Assembly: GCA_963838735.1 (NCBI GenBank)
Contig: CAWISG010000003.1
Span: 186,001-250,000 of the forward strand
Direction: 5' to 3'
From: Parerythrobacter_A sp963838735
GTDB lineage: Bacteria > Pseudomonadota > Alphaproteobacteria > Sphingomonadales > Sphingomonadaceae
Length of the DNA stretch: 64,000 nt
In this document: positions 9,570-18,507 of the stretch, in pieces
How positions within the stretch are numbered: the first letter of the stretch is position 1
How the letters are laid out: the number at the start of each line of letters is the position of its first letter
Translations under genes and position numbers: made by a program
The notes under the pieces: generated by a model
The model's database searches: none
What the model saw: the letters and a program-made list of their open reading frames with translations, nothing else
Told to the model about the DNA's origin: nothing

Positions 9570-9644
9570 TGTAAAGGTTGGCAACGCCGCCGCCACCGAC
9601 CATATCGCGGGCAACACGACACCCTGCACGCGAAGGGCCGCTTC

Positions 9645-10998
9645 ATGGCAACCGAATACGATTACGACCTGTTCACCATCGGCGCTGGCTCCGGCGGCAC
9701 CCGCGCCAGCCGCATCGCCTCAGCCCACGGCGCAAAGGTGGCAATTGCCGAGGAATACCGTGTCGGCGGCACTTGCGTCATCCGTGGCTGCGTGCCCAAG
9801 AAGATGCTCGTCTACGGTGCGCATTTCGCCGAGGACATCGACGATGCCGCGCAATTCGGCTGGACGGTGGAGGGCAAGAGCTTCGATTGGGTCAAGCTGC
9901 GCGATCATGTGCAGGACGATATCGACCGGCTGAACGGGCTGTATACCGAGACGCTGGAAAACAACGATGTCACGCTCTTTAACGAGCGTGCCGAGCTGAC
10001 CGGCCCGCACGAAATCACGTTGGCCAGCGGCAAGGTCGTGACGGCGAAGACCATCCTCATCGCCACCGGCGCGCGCCCGCATATCCCCAAATGCGACGGG
10101 TGGGAGCTGGGCATCACCAGCAATGAGGCGTTTCACCTCGACAAGATCCCAGAGCGCGTCCTGATCGCTGGCGGCGGCTATATCGCCAACGAATTTGCAG
10201 GCATTTTCAACGAATTCGGCAGCAAGGTGACGATCATCAACCGGACCGACACGTTGCTGCGCAGTTACGATCAGGGGGTGCGCGACAGGCTGCTGCAAAT
10301 CAGCATGATGAAGGGCATCGACTTCCGCTTTCATGCCGAGTTTCGCGGTATCGAGAAAACCGACGACGGCTGCCTCAGCGTCTCGATGACGGGGCACGAC
10401 GACCTGGTGGTCGATTGCGTCCTGTTCGCCACCGGTCGCGTGCCCAATACCGAAGGGCTAGGGCTGGAGAGCGCAGGCGTCGAGCTGGGCGACAAGGGCG
10501 AGGTGAAAGGTCGACCGCTTCAGCCGCACCAATGTCGAGCATATCTATGCCGTCGGCGACGTGACCGATCGGGTTCAGCTGACCCCGGTGGCGATCAGGG
10601 AAGGGCAGGCGTTTGCGGACACCGTGTTCGGCCCGGGCGACCCGGTGGCGGTGGACCATAACTGCATCCCCAGCGCCGTGTTCAGCCACCCGCCCATCGC
10701 GGCGGTCGGCATGACCGAGAGCGAGGCACGCACCAAGCTGGGCGGGATCAAGGTGTTCCAGTCCGACTTCCGCGCCATGAAGAATGTGGTGGCGGGCCGT
10801 AACGAACGCTCGCTTTACAAGATGATCGTGGAGGAGGGCAGCGACCGCATCGTCGGCGTCCACATGATCGGCCCCGAAGCGCCCGAAATCATGCAGGCGG
10901 CGGCCGTGGCGGTGAAAGCGGGACTGACCAAGGCCGATTTCGACGCGACGGTTGCCATTCATCCGACGATGGCGGAGGAACTGGTGCTGCTGAAATAG
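9645..10998 (+). CDS. gor: Glutathione-disulfide reductase (frameshift)
   Basis: FAD-dependent reductase that regenerates glutathione with NADPH. The N-terminus has the FAD motif GAGSGGTRASR, and the redox disulfide is in GGTCVIRGCVPKK. An NAD(P)H-binding GGGYIANEFAG and ATGRVPNT follow, and the dimerisation domain ends with HPTMAEELV. The 1354-base span is one base too long. After GEVK (about residue 288) the frame moves by one, and deleting a G of the GG at 10509-10510 restores VDRFSRTNVEHIYAVGDV. Corrected length is about 450 residues, normal for the family. It starts 75 bases after the terminator of the helicase gene. Confidence 0.93.
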
Positions 10999-11007
10999 GA
11001 GGCGGAT

Positions 11008-12027
11008 GTGGCGAAGACGGTACTGGTTACGGGCGGCACGGGCTATATCGGTGGCGAGGTCATCGACCAGTTGCTGGTGCACGGTTGGAATATCCACACG
11101 ACTGTCCGCGATGCCTCCAAAAGCGAACCGCGTCTGCGCGCCCGCTGGCCAGATGCAGGCGAACGGCTCACCGTGTTCACCGCCGATCTGCTGGACGATG
11201 CCGGATGGGGGCACGCCAATGCCGGATGCGACGCGGTGGCGCACGTCGCCTCGCCCTTTCCGTTGGGCGTTCCGAAAGACGACGACGAACTGGTCCGGCC
11301 CGCGCGCGAAGGAACCTTGCGCGCGCTGCGCTTTGCGCACGAGGCCGGTGTCGAACGGTTCGTCCAGACCAGCTCGTCCGCCGCGATAGCTTATGGTCAT
11401 GGGAAAAGAACGCATTTCGACGAAAGCGACTGGACCAATCTCGACGCCGATCCGCCCGCCTATATCAAGTCCAAGACTATCGCCGAACGGGCCGCACGCG
11501 ACTGGGTCGCGCAAAACGCGCCCGATATGGTGTTCTGTTCGGTCAACCCGGTCGGCGTGTTCGGCCCGGTGGCGAGCGACGACCTGTCGACCTCGGTCGC
11601 CATGCTGAAAAAGGTGATGGACGGTTCCATTCCGCTTGCGCCGAACATGGGCGTGGGCGTGGTGGATGTGCGCGACGTGGCCAAGCTGCACATCATGGCG
11701 CTGGAGGCACCGGCGGCGCAGGTGCGCGACGAACGCTTCGCGGCCTCGGCCCGCTTCATGTGGATCAGCGAGATGGCCGACGCGCTGCGCGATCGTGCGC
11801 CGGAACTCGCCGGGAAAACGCCCAAGCGGCGGATGCCCGATTTCCTCGTCCACCTGCTCGCGCTGTTCATGCCGGAAATGCGCCAGATCAGCGGCCAGCT
11901 CGGCAAGGTGCGCGATGTCTCCGGCGCGCATGCCGCGAAAACGTTCGGCTTCGACTATATCTCCGGCGCCCGGTCGGTCGAGGATACCGCCCGCAGCCTC
12001 GCCGCCCATGGCATCGTGAAGCCGTAA
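11008..12027 (+). CDS. NAD-dependent epimerase/dehydratase-family reductase (extended SDR)
   Basis: A 339-residue oxidoreductase of the dihydroflavonol-reductase-like extended short-chain dehydrogenase group. The dinucleotide-binding motif VTGGTGYIGGEV is at residues 6-17, SSSAAIAYG precedes the active site, and the catalytic pair is in YIKSKTIAE. Substrate is unknown; relatives reduce aldehydes or ketones. The GTG start at 11008 follows an AGGAGG ribosome-binding site seven bases upstream. It comes nine bases after gor and precedes pccB by 74 bases, so it may share either transcript. Confidence 0.85.
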   Translation: MAKTVLVTGGTGYIGGEVIDQLLVHGWNIHTTVRDASKSEPRLRARWPDAGERLTVFTADLLDDAGWGHANAGCDAVAHVASPFPLGVPKDDDELVRPAREGTLRALRFAHEAGVERFVQTSSSAAIAYGHGKRTHFDESDWTNLDADPPAYIKSKTIAERAARDWVAQNAPDMVFCSVNPVGVFGPVASDDLSTSVAMLKKVMDGSIPLAPNMGVGVVDVRDVAKLHIMALEAPAAQVRDERFAASARFMWISEMADALRDRAPELAGKTPKRRMPDFLVHLLALFMPEMRQISGQLGKVRDVSGAHAAKTFGFDYISGARSVEDTARSLAAHGIVKP

Positions 12028-12101
12028 CCTCCGGGCGGGTGTTGCGCGGCTTGACCGCAACGGCGGGGCGCTTACCAAGTGTGGCAAACCTGGGAGATCA
12101 T

Positions 12102-13643
12102 ATGTCCGCCAATATCGCCGAATTGGAACACCGCCGCGCCGCCGCCGAGCTGGGCGGAGGCGAGAAGCGCATCGCCGCGCAGCACGCCAAGGGCAAGCTC
12201 ACCGCGCGCGAGCGGCTCGACGTGCTGCTGGACGAAGGCAGCTTCGAGGAACTCGACCGCTTCGTGGAACATGATTGCGTCGATTTCGGCATGGCGGACC
12301 AGAAGATCCCCGGCGACGGCGTCGTCACAGGCAGCGGCACGATCAACGGTCGGCTGGTGTTCGTATTCAGCCAGGATTTCACCGTATTCGGTGGCAGCCT
12401 GTCCAAGCGCCATGCGGAAAAGATCTGCAAGGTTATGGACAGCGCGTTGAAATACGGCGCGCCCGTGATCGGCCTGAACGACAGCGGCGGCGCGCGTATA
12501 CAGGAAGGCGTTGCCTCGCTGGGCGGCTATGCCGATGTGTTCCAGCGCAACGTGTTGGCCAGCGGCGTCGTGCCGCAGATCAGCCTCATCATGGGGCCGT
12601 GCGCGGGCGGGGCGGTGTATTCGCCCGCCATGACGGACTTCATCTTCATGGTGAAGGATTCGAGCTACATGTTCGTGACCGGGCCGGACGTCGTCAAGAC
12701 GGTGACGAACGAGGTGGTGACGCAGGAGGAACTGGGCGGCGCGGTAACGCATACCACCAGGACCAGCGTGGCGGATGTGGCGTTCGAGAATGATATCGAG
12801 ACGCTGCTGGCGACGCGCGCGTTCTTCGATTTCCTGCCGCTGTCCAACCGCCCCGACGCCAATGCCGCGCCCGAGCGCGAGACGGCGGACCCGTGGGACC
12901 GCGAGGAACCCAGCCTCGACACGCTGATCCCCGACAACGCCAACCAGCCCTACGATATGCACGAGGTTATCCGCAAAACGGTGGACGAAGGCGACTTCTT
13001 CGAAGTGCAGCCCGCCCATGCTGCGAACATCATCTGCGGCTTTGGTCGGGTGGAGGGGCGCACCGTCGGCATCGTAGCGAACCAGCCTCTGGTGCTGGCC
13101 GGTGTGCTCGACATTAATTCTTCGAAAAAAGCTGCCCGTTTTGTGCGGTTCTGCGATGCCTTCCACATCCCGATCCTGACCTTCGTGGACGTGCCCGGCT
13201 TTCTCCCCGGCACTGCACAGGAGCACAACGGCATCATCAAGCACGGCGCGAAACTGCTGTTCGCCTATGCCGAGGCGACCGTACCGAAGATCACGGTTAT
13301 CACGCGCAAGGCCTATGGCGGCGCCTATGACGTCATGGCGTCGAAACACCTGAGAGGTGATCTCAACTATGCTTGGCCAACCGCTGAAATCGCAGTGATG
13401 GGGGCGAAAGGCGCGGTAGAGATTATCTTCCGCAGCGACCGCGACGACCCCGAGAAAATTGCGCAGAAGACTGCGGAATACGAAGCGAGGTTCGCCAACC
13501 CCTTCGTGGCCGCACAGCGCGGCTATATTGACGAGGTCATCTACCCGCACTCCACCCGGCGGCGGATCGCGCTGGGGCTGAGGAAGCTACGCGGGAAGGT
13601 GTTGGAGAACCCGTGGAAGAAGCACGATAACATACCGTTGTGA
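12102..13643 (+). CDS. pccB: Propionyl-CoA carboxylase, carboxyltransferase (beta) subunit
   Basis: Transfers CO2 from carboxybiotin to propionyl-CoA, giving (S)-methylmalonyl-CoA. The 513-residue product has two crotonase-fold halves. The first carries GLNDSGGARIQEGV and MGPCAGGAVYSPA; the second carries FVDVPGFLPGTAQEH and ITRKAYGGAYDVM. The tail ENPWKKHDNIPL is typical of propionyl-CoA carboxylases. The start is the ATG at 12102 (MSANIAELEH), after a GGGAGA. It opens the propionate module; its biotin-carrying partner pccA lies 6.4 kb downstream in the same direction. Confidence 0.95.
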   Translation: MSANIAELEHRRAAAELGGGEKRIAAQHAKGKLTARERLDVLLDEGSFEELDRFVEHDCVDFGMADQKIPGDGVVTGSGTINGRLVFVFSQDFTVFGGSLSKRHAEKICKVMDSALKYGAPVIGLNDSGGARIQEGVASLGGYADVFQRNVLASGVVPQISLIMGPCAGGAVYSPAMTDFIFMVKDSSYMFVTGPDVVKTVTNEVVTQEELGGAVTHTTRTSVADVAFENDIETLLATRAFFDFLPLSNRPDANAAPERETADPWDREEPSLDTLIPDNANQPYDMHEVIRKTVDEGDFFEVQPAHAANIICGFGRVEGRTVGIVANQPLVLAGVLDINSSKKAARFVRFCDAFHIPILTFVDVPGFLPGTAQEHNGIIKHGAKLLFAYAEATVPKITVITRKAYGGAYDVMASKHLRGDLNYAWPTAEIAVMGAKGAVEIIFRSDRDDPEKIAQKTAEYEARFANPFVAAQRGYIDEVIYPHSTRRRIALGLRKLRGKVLENPWKKHDNIPL

Positions 13644-13652
13644 GGGAGTACC

Positions 13653-14086
13653 ATGCCTGAGCCAATTGTTGTCGCACTAATCGCCCTTGGAGCCGGTCTG
13701 CTGGGCGCTCTGGTGCAAGCTGTCCTCGCAAGTCGATTTGAAAGGTCAAGTTTATAAGAGATCAGCGACGCGAAGCGTACGAGGAGTTTATCTCTTCGCT
13801 CTCCGAGTTGGGGATCTATTCGCGAGGTGGGAATGATCTTCTTGCCGCAAGAGCTAGGTTCGTCGCGAACCGTTCAAAAATAGCGCTTTTTGGTTCGAGA
13901 GAGGTGATAAATCGGACAGCACAATTATTTGAGAATACGAATACCTTCAATTCCCCAATGGATCAGCACCGCTTGTATGAAGTGATCCGGGCAATGCGCC
14001 ACGACTCCGTTGGTCGGCATGCGCAGACGAACCAAGTTGACCTATTTGGTCTGGTCTTTGGAAGCGTAGATGAGGATAGCAAGTGA
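13653..14086 (+). CDS. Small single-pass membrane protein of unknown function (frameshift)
   Basis: An ATG nine bases after pccB, with GGGAG in front, opens a peptide with one membrane helix (residues 5-26, rich in Leu, Ala, Gly, Val) that stops after 34 codons. In another frame the sequence continues as FIRDQRREAYEEFISSL and then about 100 soluble residues to 14086. Adding one T to the TTT at 13751-13753 joins the two into a roughly 144-residue protein: an N-terminal anchor and a charged helical cytoplasmic part. Base composition is AT-richer than pccB, suggesting an accessory or recently acquired gene. No family is recognised. Confidence 0.6.
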
Positions 14087-14183
14087 AACTCAGTCGTCCC
14101 AAACGCAACGGCATCGCAACACCATGAACCGCTTGCCCTCCCACAACCGTCACATTATAAGGACATGATAAGGAGCCATCGCC

Positions 14184-14489
14184 ATGCAGACCGAGCGCGT
14201 CACCTATCTTACCAATGCCGAACAAAAAGCGGCGTTGGAGGCGTTTGCCAAGGAGCGTGGTGCATCTGTCGGCTCGGTCCTGCGCGAAGCGGCTGCGCGG
14301 TATATTTCCGAACCTGATCTCGGCGAACAGCCCAGCGCCGAGGAAATGGCCGAATTGTCCGCTATCGTGCAGGAGGTCGCGAAGGCGGTGCCTGAAATGC
14401 GAGCGAGCCTGAGGCGTTCGATCGATCGGATAGCGGAGTCGCGCAAAACCGTCGCTCGAGCCTTTGCTGAAATGGAAGCACGGTCGTGA
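14184..14489 (+). CDS. Small ribbon-helix-helix-like protein, function unknown
   Basis: A 101-residue protein with a good ribosome-binding site (AAGGAG) before the ATG. The start (ERVTYLTNAEQKAALEAFA, then SVGSVLREAA) has the strand-helix-helix layout of small ribbon-helix-helix DNA-binding proteins, and the rest is a charged helix. Its last four bases overlap the start of the next small gene (GTGA), so the two are translated together. The look is of a regulator or antitoxin, but no toxin-like partner is recognisable. Confidence 0.7.
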   Translation: MQTERVTYLTNAEQKAALEAFAKERGASVGSVLREAAARYISEPDLGEQPSAEEMAELSAIVQEVAKAVPEMRASLRRSIDRIAESRKTVARAFAEMEARS

Positions 14490-14698
14490 GCGGGATTGGA
14501 GATACGCTTAAAGGCATCCGCGACCTGCTCTTGCTTCAACGTGACGTGCGTGACCTCGAAGAAGCGGTGGAAGGGCAGCGCGAGGATGTCCATCGGCTTA
14601 CGCATAAGGTGACCGACCTCGACAAACGCCTCTATGCCGTCGAGCGAATTATGGACCTGGGCGTTCGCCAGACCCGGCAGAAGCGAATTGAAGAATGA
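14486..14698 (+). CDS. Small coiled-coil protein, function unknown
   Basis: A 70-residue protein with heptad-like spacing of Leu/Val through most of its length (DVRDLEEAVEGQREDVHRL, then VTDLDKRLYAVERIM), predicted as one long amphipathic coiled coil. It starts with GTG overlapping the preceding gene's stop and ends overlapping the ATG of the epimerase gene (ATGA). This coupled pair sits between pccB and the methylmalonyl-CoA epimerase. Function cannot be told from sequence. Confidence 0.68.
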   Translation: MSGIGDTLKGIRDLLLLQRDVRDLEEAVEGQREDVHRLTHKVTDLDKRLYAVERIMDLGVRQTRQKRIEE

Positions 14699-15150
14699 AA
14701 CTGGGCCGGCTCAACCACATCGGTGTCGCCACGCCTTCGATTGCGGACTCCATCGCCTTTTACCGCGACACGATGGGTGCAAAGCAGATTACCGAGCCGT
14801 TCGACTTGCCGGAGCAGGGGGTGAAGGTCTGCTTCGTCGATACACCCGATGCGGCGGGTGTATTGGGCAATGGGACGCAAGTAGAACTGATCGAACCGTT
14901 CGACGAAACTTCGCCGATCAACAGCTTTCTAGCGAAAAATCCGGCGGGCGGACAGCATCATGTGTGCTACGAGGTTTCGGATATCGCCGCTGCACGCGCG
15001 CACTTCCAAGGTCTGGGCAAGCGGATACTTGGGCCGACTCGTATTGGCGCGCACGGAACGCCGATATTCTTCCTGCACCCAAAGGACATGATGGGCCAGC
15101 TGACCGAAATCATGGAAACACCGTCGAAAGCCGATGCCGACGGGCACTAA
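14695..15150 (+). CDS. mce: Methylmalonyl-CoA epimerase
   Basis: Interconverts (S)- and (R)-methylmalonyl-CoA so the mutase can use the carboxylase product. The 151-residue glyoxalase-fold product has the metal ligands expected: RLNHIGVAT (His), QVELIEPF (Glu), GGQHHVCYEV (His) and GQLTEIME (Glu). It lies between pccB and the mutase gene, which fits exactly. The start overlaps the stop of the coiled-coil gene by four bases. Confidence 0.93.
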   Translation: MKLGRLNHIGVATPSIADSIAFYRDTMGAKQITEPFDLPEQGVKVCFVDTPDAAGVLGNGTQVELIEPFDETSPINSFLAKNPAGGQHHVCYEVSDIAAARAHFQGLGKRILGPTRIGAHGTPIFFLHPKDMMGQLTEIMETPSKADADGH

Positions 15151-15307
15151 AATGACCGCGTTCTGGCCTAAACTTCCCTAAACTTCCGATCCGACGCAGC
15201 GCGCCGTAGCGGACTTGCCGCCGCCGCCTTTCGCCGCCTAGATGTAGGTCGCAACAAAGCTGGCCCCCGGATTGCCCCGGGGGTGACGGAGCATACCGGA
15301 GAACGCC

Positions 15308-16092
15308 TTGTCCTACGAACACATCCTCGTCGAAACCGCCGACGACGTCACCATCATCACGCTGAACCGGCCCGACCGGCTTAACGCCTGCCCGCCAGAC
15401 ATGGGTCTCGAACTGCGCGACGTATTCGCCGATCCGGGCGAAGCGCGCAGCGTCTTGGTGACCGGCGCGGGGCGGGCGTTCTGCTCGGGCGCGGACCTGG
15501 CCTTCAACGCGGCGAGCGACAAGAGCGGTGGGCGGCGGGCGTACGACTTGCTTTCGGCACCGCCTACAATCCGCTGATGGTGGCGATGGCACAATGTCCG
15601 GTGCCGGTGGTGGCCGCGGTGAATGGCCCGGCGGCGGGCATCGGCTGTTCCATTGCGCTGGCGGCGGACTTCGTGATCGCGGCGGACAATGCCTATTTCC
15701 TACAGGCGTTCGTCAATATAGGGCTGGTGCCCGATGGCGGGGCAAGCTGGATGCTGCCGCGCCTGGTCGGCAAAGCCCGCGCGACCGAGATGATGCTGCT
15801 GGGCGAGAAGATCCCGGCGGACAAAGCGCTGGACTGGGGCCTGATTTACAAGGTGGCGGCGGCAGAAGCTCTTATGTCCGAAGCGCAGGCGCTGGCCACG
15901 CGATTGGCGAAAGGGCCAACGCTGGCGCTGGGCCAGATGCGCGCCAACATCCACGGCGCGTTGCAGATGGATTACTCCGCCGCGCTGGCGCAGGAGGCGA
16001 ACGGCCAGTGGCGTGCGGGCGATACACAGGACGCAGTCGAGGGCGCGATGGCATTCCTGCAAAAGCGGCAAGCGGACTTTAAGGGCGAGTAA
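15308..16092 (+). CDS. Enoyl-CoA hydratase/isomerase family protein (frameshift)
   Basis: Crotonase-superfamily enzyme acting on acyl-CoA thioesters; the exact substrate is unknown. It starts with TTG (MSYEHILVETADDVTIITLN). The oxyanion-hole segments are GRAFCSGADL and VNGPAAGIGCSIALAAD, and GLVPDGGASWMLPRLVG follows. The frame breaks near residue 82: adding one G at 15556-15557 turns the end of the first part into YDLLSGTAYNPLMVAMA and gives one protein of about 261 residues, normal for the family. The 785-base span is one base short of a codon multiple, consistent with a missing base. Confidence 0.87.
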
Positions 16093-16113
16093 GCCTGCGC
16101 TAGGGTTTCAGGC

Positions 16114-18382
16114 ATGACGGACCATGCGACAGAGAAACTGACCTATGCCGAATGGCAGGCCCGCGCCGCCAAGGAAACGAAGGACCGCGACCTCACCTGG
16201 CACACGCTGGAAGGAATTTCGGTCAAGCCGTTGTATACAAAGGAAGATGCTGCCGACCTCGATCCCGGCCTGCCTGGCTTTGCACCCTATGCACGCGGTC
16301 CGTACGCCAGCATGTATACCGGCCGGCCGTGGACCATCCGGCAATATGCGGGCTTTTCCACCGCCGAGGAATCCAACGCCTTTTACCTGCGCAACCTGAA
16401 GGCCGGGCAAAAGGGGTTGAGCGTCGCCTTCGATCTGGCGACCCATCGCGGCTATGACAGTGATCATCCACGCGTCGTCGGCGATGTCGGCAAGGCGGGT
16501 GTCGCCATCGACACCGTGGCGGACATGGAAATCCTGTTCGACCGCATCCCGCTCGATACGATGAGTGTCAGCATGACGATGAACGGTGCCGTCTTGCCGG
16601 TGCTGGCCTTCTACATCGTGGCGGCAGAGCGGCAGGGCGTATCGGCGGACAAGCTCGCAGGAACTATCCAGAACGACATCCTCAAGGAGTTCATGGTCCG
16701 CAACACTTATATCTATCCGCCCGAACCCAGCATGCGGATCGTGTCGGACATTATCGCATATACCTCCGCCAACATGCCGAAATTCAACAGCATTTCGATT
16801 AGCGGATATCATATGCACGAAGCCGGGGCGACAGCGGTGCAGGAGCTGGCCTTCACGATCGCGGACGGCAAAGAATACGCGCAGCGCGCAATGGCGGCAG
16901 GGCTGGATATCGATGCCTTTGCACCGCGCCTCAGCTTCTTCTGGGGCATCGGCATGAATTTCTTCATGGAAATCGCCAAGATGCGCGCCGCGCGGGTATT
17001 ATGGCACGACGTCATGGATGGGCTGGGTGCGAAGAACCCGAAGTCGAAGATGCTGCGCACCCACTGCCAGACCAGCGGCGTAAGTTTGCAGGAGCAGGAT
17101 CCGTACAACAACGTCATCCGCACAACGGTGGAGGCGATGGCGGCGGTGCTGGGCGGCACGCAGTCGCTGCACACCAACGCACTGGACGAGGCCATCGCGC
17201 TGCCGACCGATTTCAGCGCCCGTATCGCCCGCAACACGCAGCTGGTCTTGCAAGAGGAAACGGGCATTACCAACGTCGCCGATCCACTGGGCGGGAGCTA
17301 TTACGTAGAGAGCTTGACCGCCGCCTTGGTCGAGGAAGCGAAGGCGGTGCTGGCAGAGGTGGAAGCCGAGGGTGGCATGACCGCCTATGTCGCCACCGGC
17401 GCGCCCAAGGCCGCCATCGAACGCGCCGCCGCCGCCAGGCAGGCTAGCGTCGACAAGGGTGAGACGGTGGTGGTCGGCGTCAACAAATACGTACTGGACG
17501 AAGAAGCGCATATCGACCTGCTGGATATCGACAACCATGCCGTTCGCAACAGCCAGGTGGCGCGGCTGGAGCGGGTCCGAGCAGGGCGCGACGGAGGCGG
17601 CATGCGATGCGGCGCTGGAGGCTCTCAAAAAAGGAGCCGCCTCTCAGTCCGTGCATCCTGAGCTTGTCGAAGGATCGCCCTTGCCGTCAGACGCCGCATC
17701 GGCAGAAAAGATCAGTCCTTCGACAGGCTCAGGACGAACGGATTTGGGGCTAAACCTCCTCGCCCTCGCCGTCGAAGCGGCGCGGCACGACGCGACGCTG
17801 GGCGAAATTTCGAATGCGCTGGAGAGCGTGTTCGGTCGGCATGACGCGACACCCAAACCCGTCAGCGGCGTTTACGCGACGGCCTACGAATTCGACCGGC
17901 GCTGGGCGCAGGTGACCGACGGCGTCGAGGCGGTAGCGCAGCGTTTGGGACGACAGCCGCGCCTGCTGGTCGCCAAGATGGGGCAGGACGGGCACGATCG
18001 CGGCGCGAATGTCATCGCCAGCGCCTTCACCGATATGGGCTTCGAGGTGATCAGCGGCCCGCTGTTCCAGACGCCCGCCGAAACGGTCGCGATGGCGCTG
18101 GAGGCGGACGTGGACGCCATCGGCGCAAGCAGTCTGGCGGCGGGGCACAAGACGCTTATCCCCGAACTGATCGACCTGCTGAAGGCCGAAGGGCGCGGCG
18201 ATATCAAGGTGGTGGCGGGCGGCGTAATCCCGCCAAAGGACTACGACTTTTTGCGCGAGGCCGGGGTGCAGGGCATTTACGGGCCGGGCAGCAATGTGGT
18301 CGAATGCGGCGCGGACATGCTGCGCCTGCTGGGGCACAACATGCCGCCTGCGGACGAGGATATGGACGAGGCGGCGGAGTGA
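16114..18382 (+). CDS. mcm: Methylmalonyl-CoA mutase (frameshift and in-frame repeat insertion)
   Basis: Adenosylcobalamin-dependent mutase converting (R)-methylmalonyl-CoA to succinyl-CoA. The substrate-binding barrel (residues 1-490) has RPWTIRQYAGFSTAEESN and SISGYHMHEAGA. The C-terminal B12 domain has the histidine ligand in GQDGHDRGANV. Two oddities are seen. The frame shifts at the GG of 17593-17594, where removing one G gives RAGRDEAACDAALEALKKG. A palindromic repeat of about 30 codons (HPELVEG then STGSGRTD) lies in the linker between the two domains without breaking the frame, which makes the protein about 755 residues, some 30 longer than usual. It is a single-chain enzyme. Its stop overlaps the next small gene (GTGA). 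Confidence 0.93.
17648..17741. repeat. Palindromic interspersed repeat inside mcm
   Basis: Two inverted arms, CATCCTGAGCTTGTCGAAGG on the left and TCCTTCGACAGGCTCAGGAC on the right, are separated by about 40 bases. The core CTGAGCYTGTCGAAGG is a repeat I know to be scattered through sphingomonad genomes, usually between genes. Translated here, it gives the linker residues HPELVEG and STGSGRTD. Confidence 0.85.
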
Positions 18383-18507
18383 CCGCTCTTACAGCCTGCT
18401 CTGGCTTCATTGGCTCGATTGCAATTTTCGCCGTCATGCTTTGGAACGGTTGGCTCCAGCACAGCGATACGTTTATTCCGTCCGAAGACCTGGAACTTGC
18501 ACAATGA
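18379..18507 (+). CDS. Tiny single-pass membrane protein
   Basis: A 42-residue reading frame with GTG overlapping the mcm stop (GTGA) and its own stop overlapping the bioB start (ATGA). The middle (FIGSIAIFAVMLWNGWL) is a clear hydrophobic helix of about 17-19 residues, with a short acidic tail. Coupling at both ends and the membrane helix argue that it is a real small gene and not spacer. No family is recognised; it could simply carry ribosomes from mcm into bioB. Confidence 0.55.
   Translation: MTALTACSGFIGSIAIFAVMLWNGWLQHSDTFIPSEDLELAQ

Noticed and set aside
10375..12087. 570-codon reverse-strand reading frame opposite gor and the SDR gene
   Set aside because: Composition is that of an antisense frame and it spans two certain genes.
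12072..13550. Long reverse-strand reading frame opposite pccB
   Set aside because: No recognisable domain; pccB on the other strand is certain.
14184..14698. Toxin-antitoxin module
   Set aside because: The first protein could be an antitoxin, but the second is a coiled coil with no toxin motif and is coupled to a metabolic gene.
15151..15307. Promoter or small RNA in the gap before the enoyl-CoA hydratase
   Set aside because: No convincing -35/-10 pair, hairpin or reading frame seen in these 157 bases.
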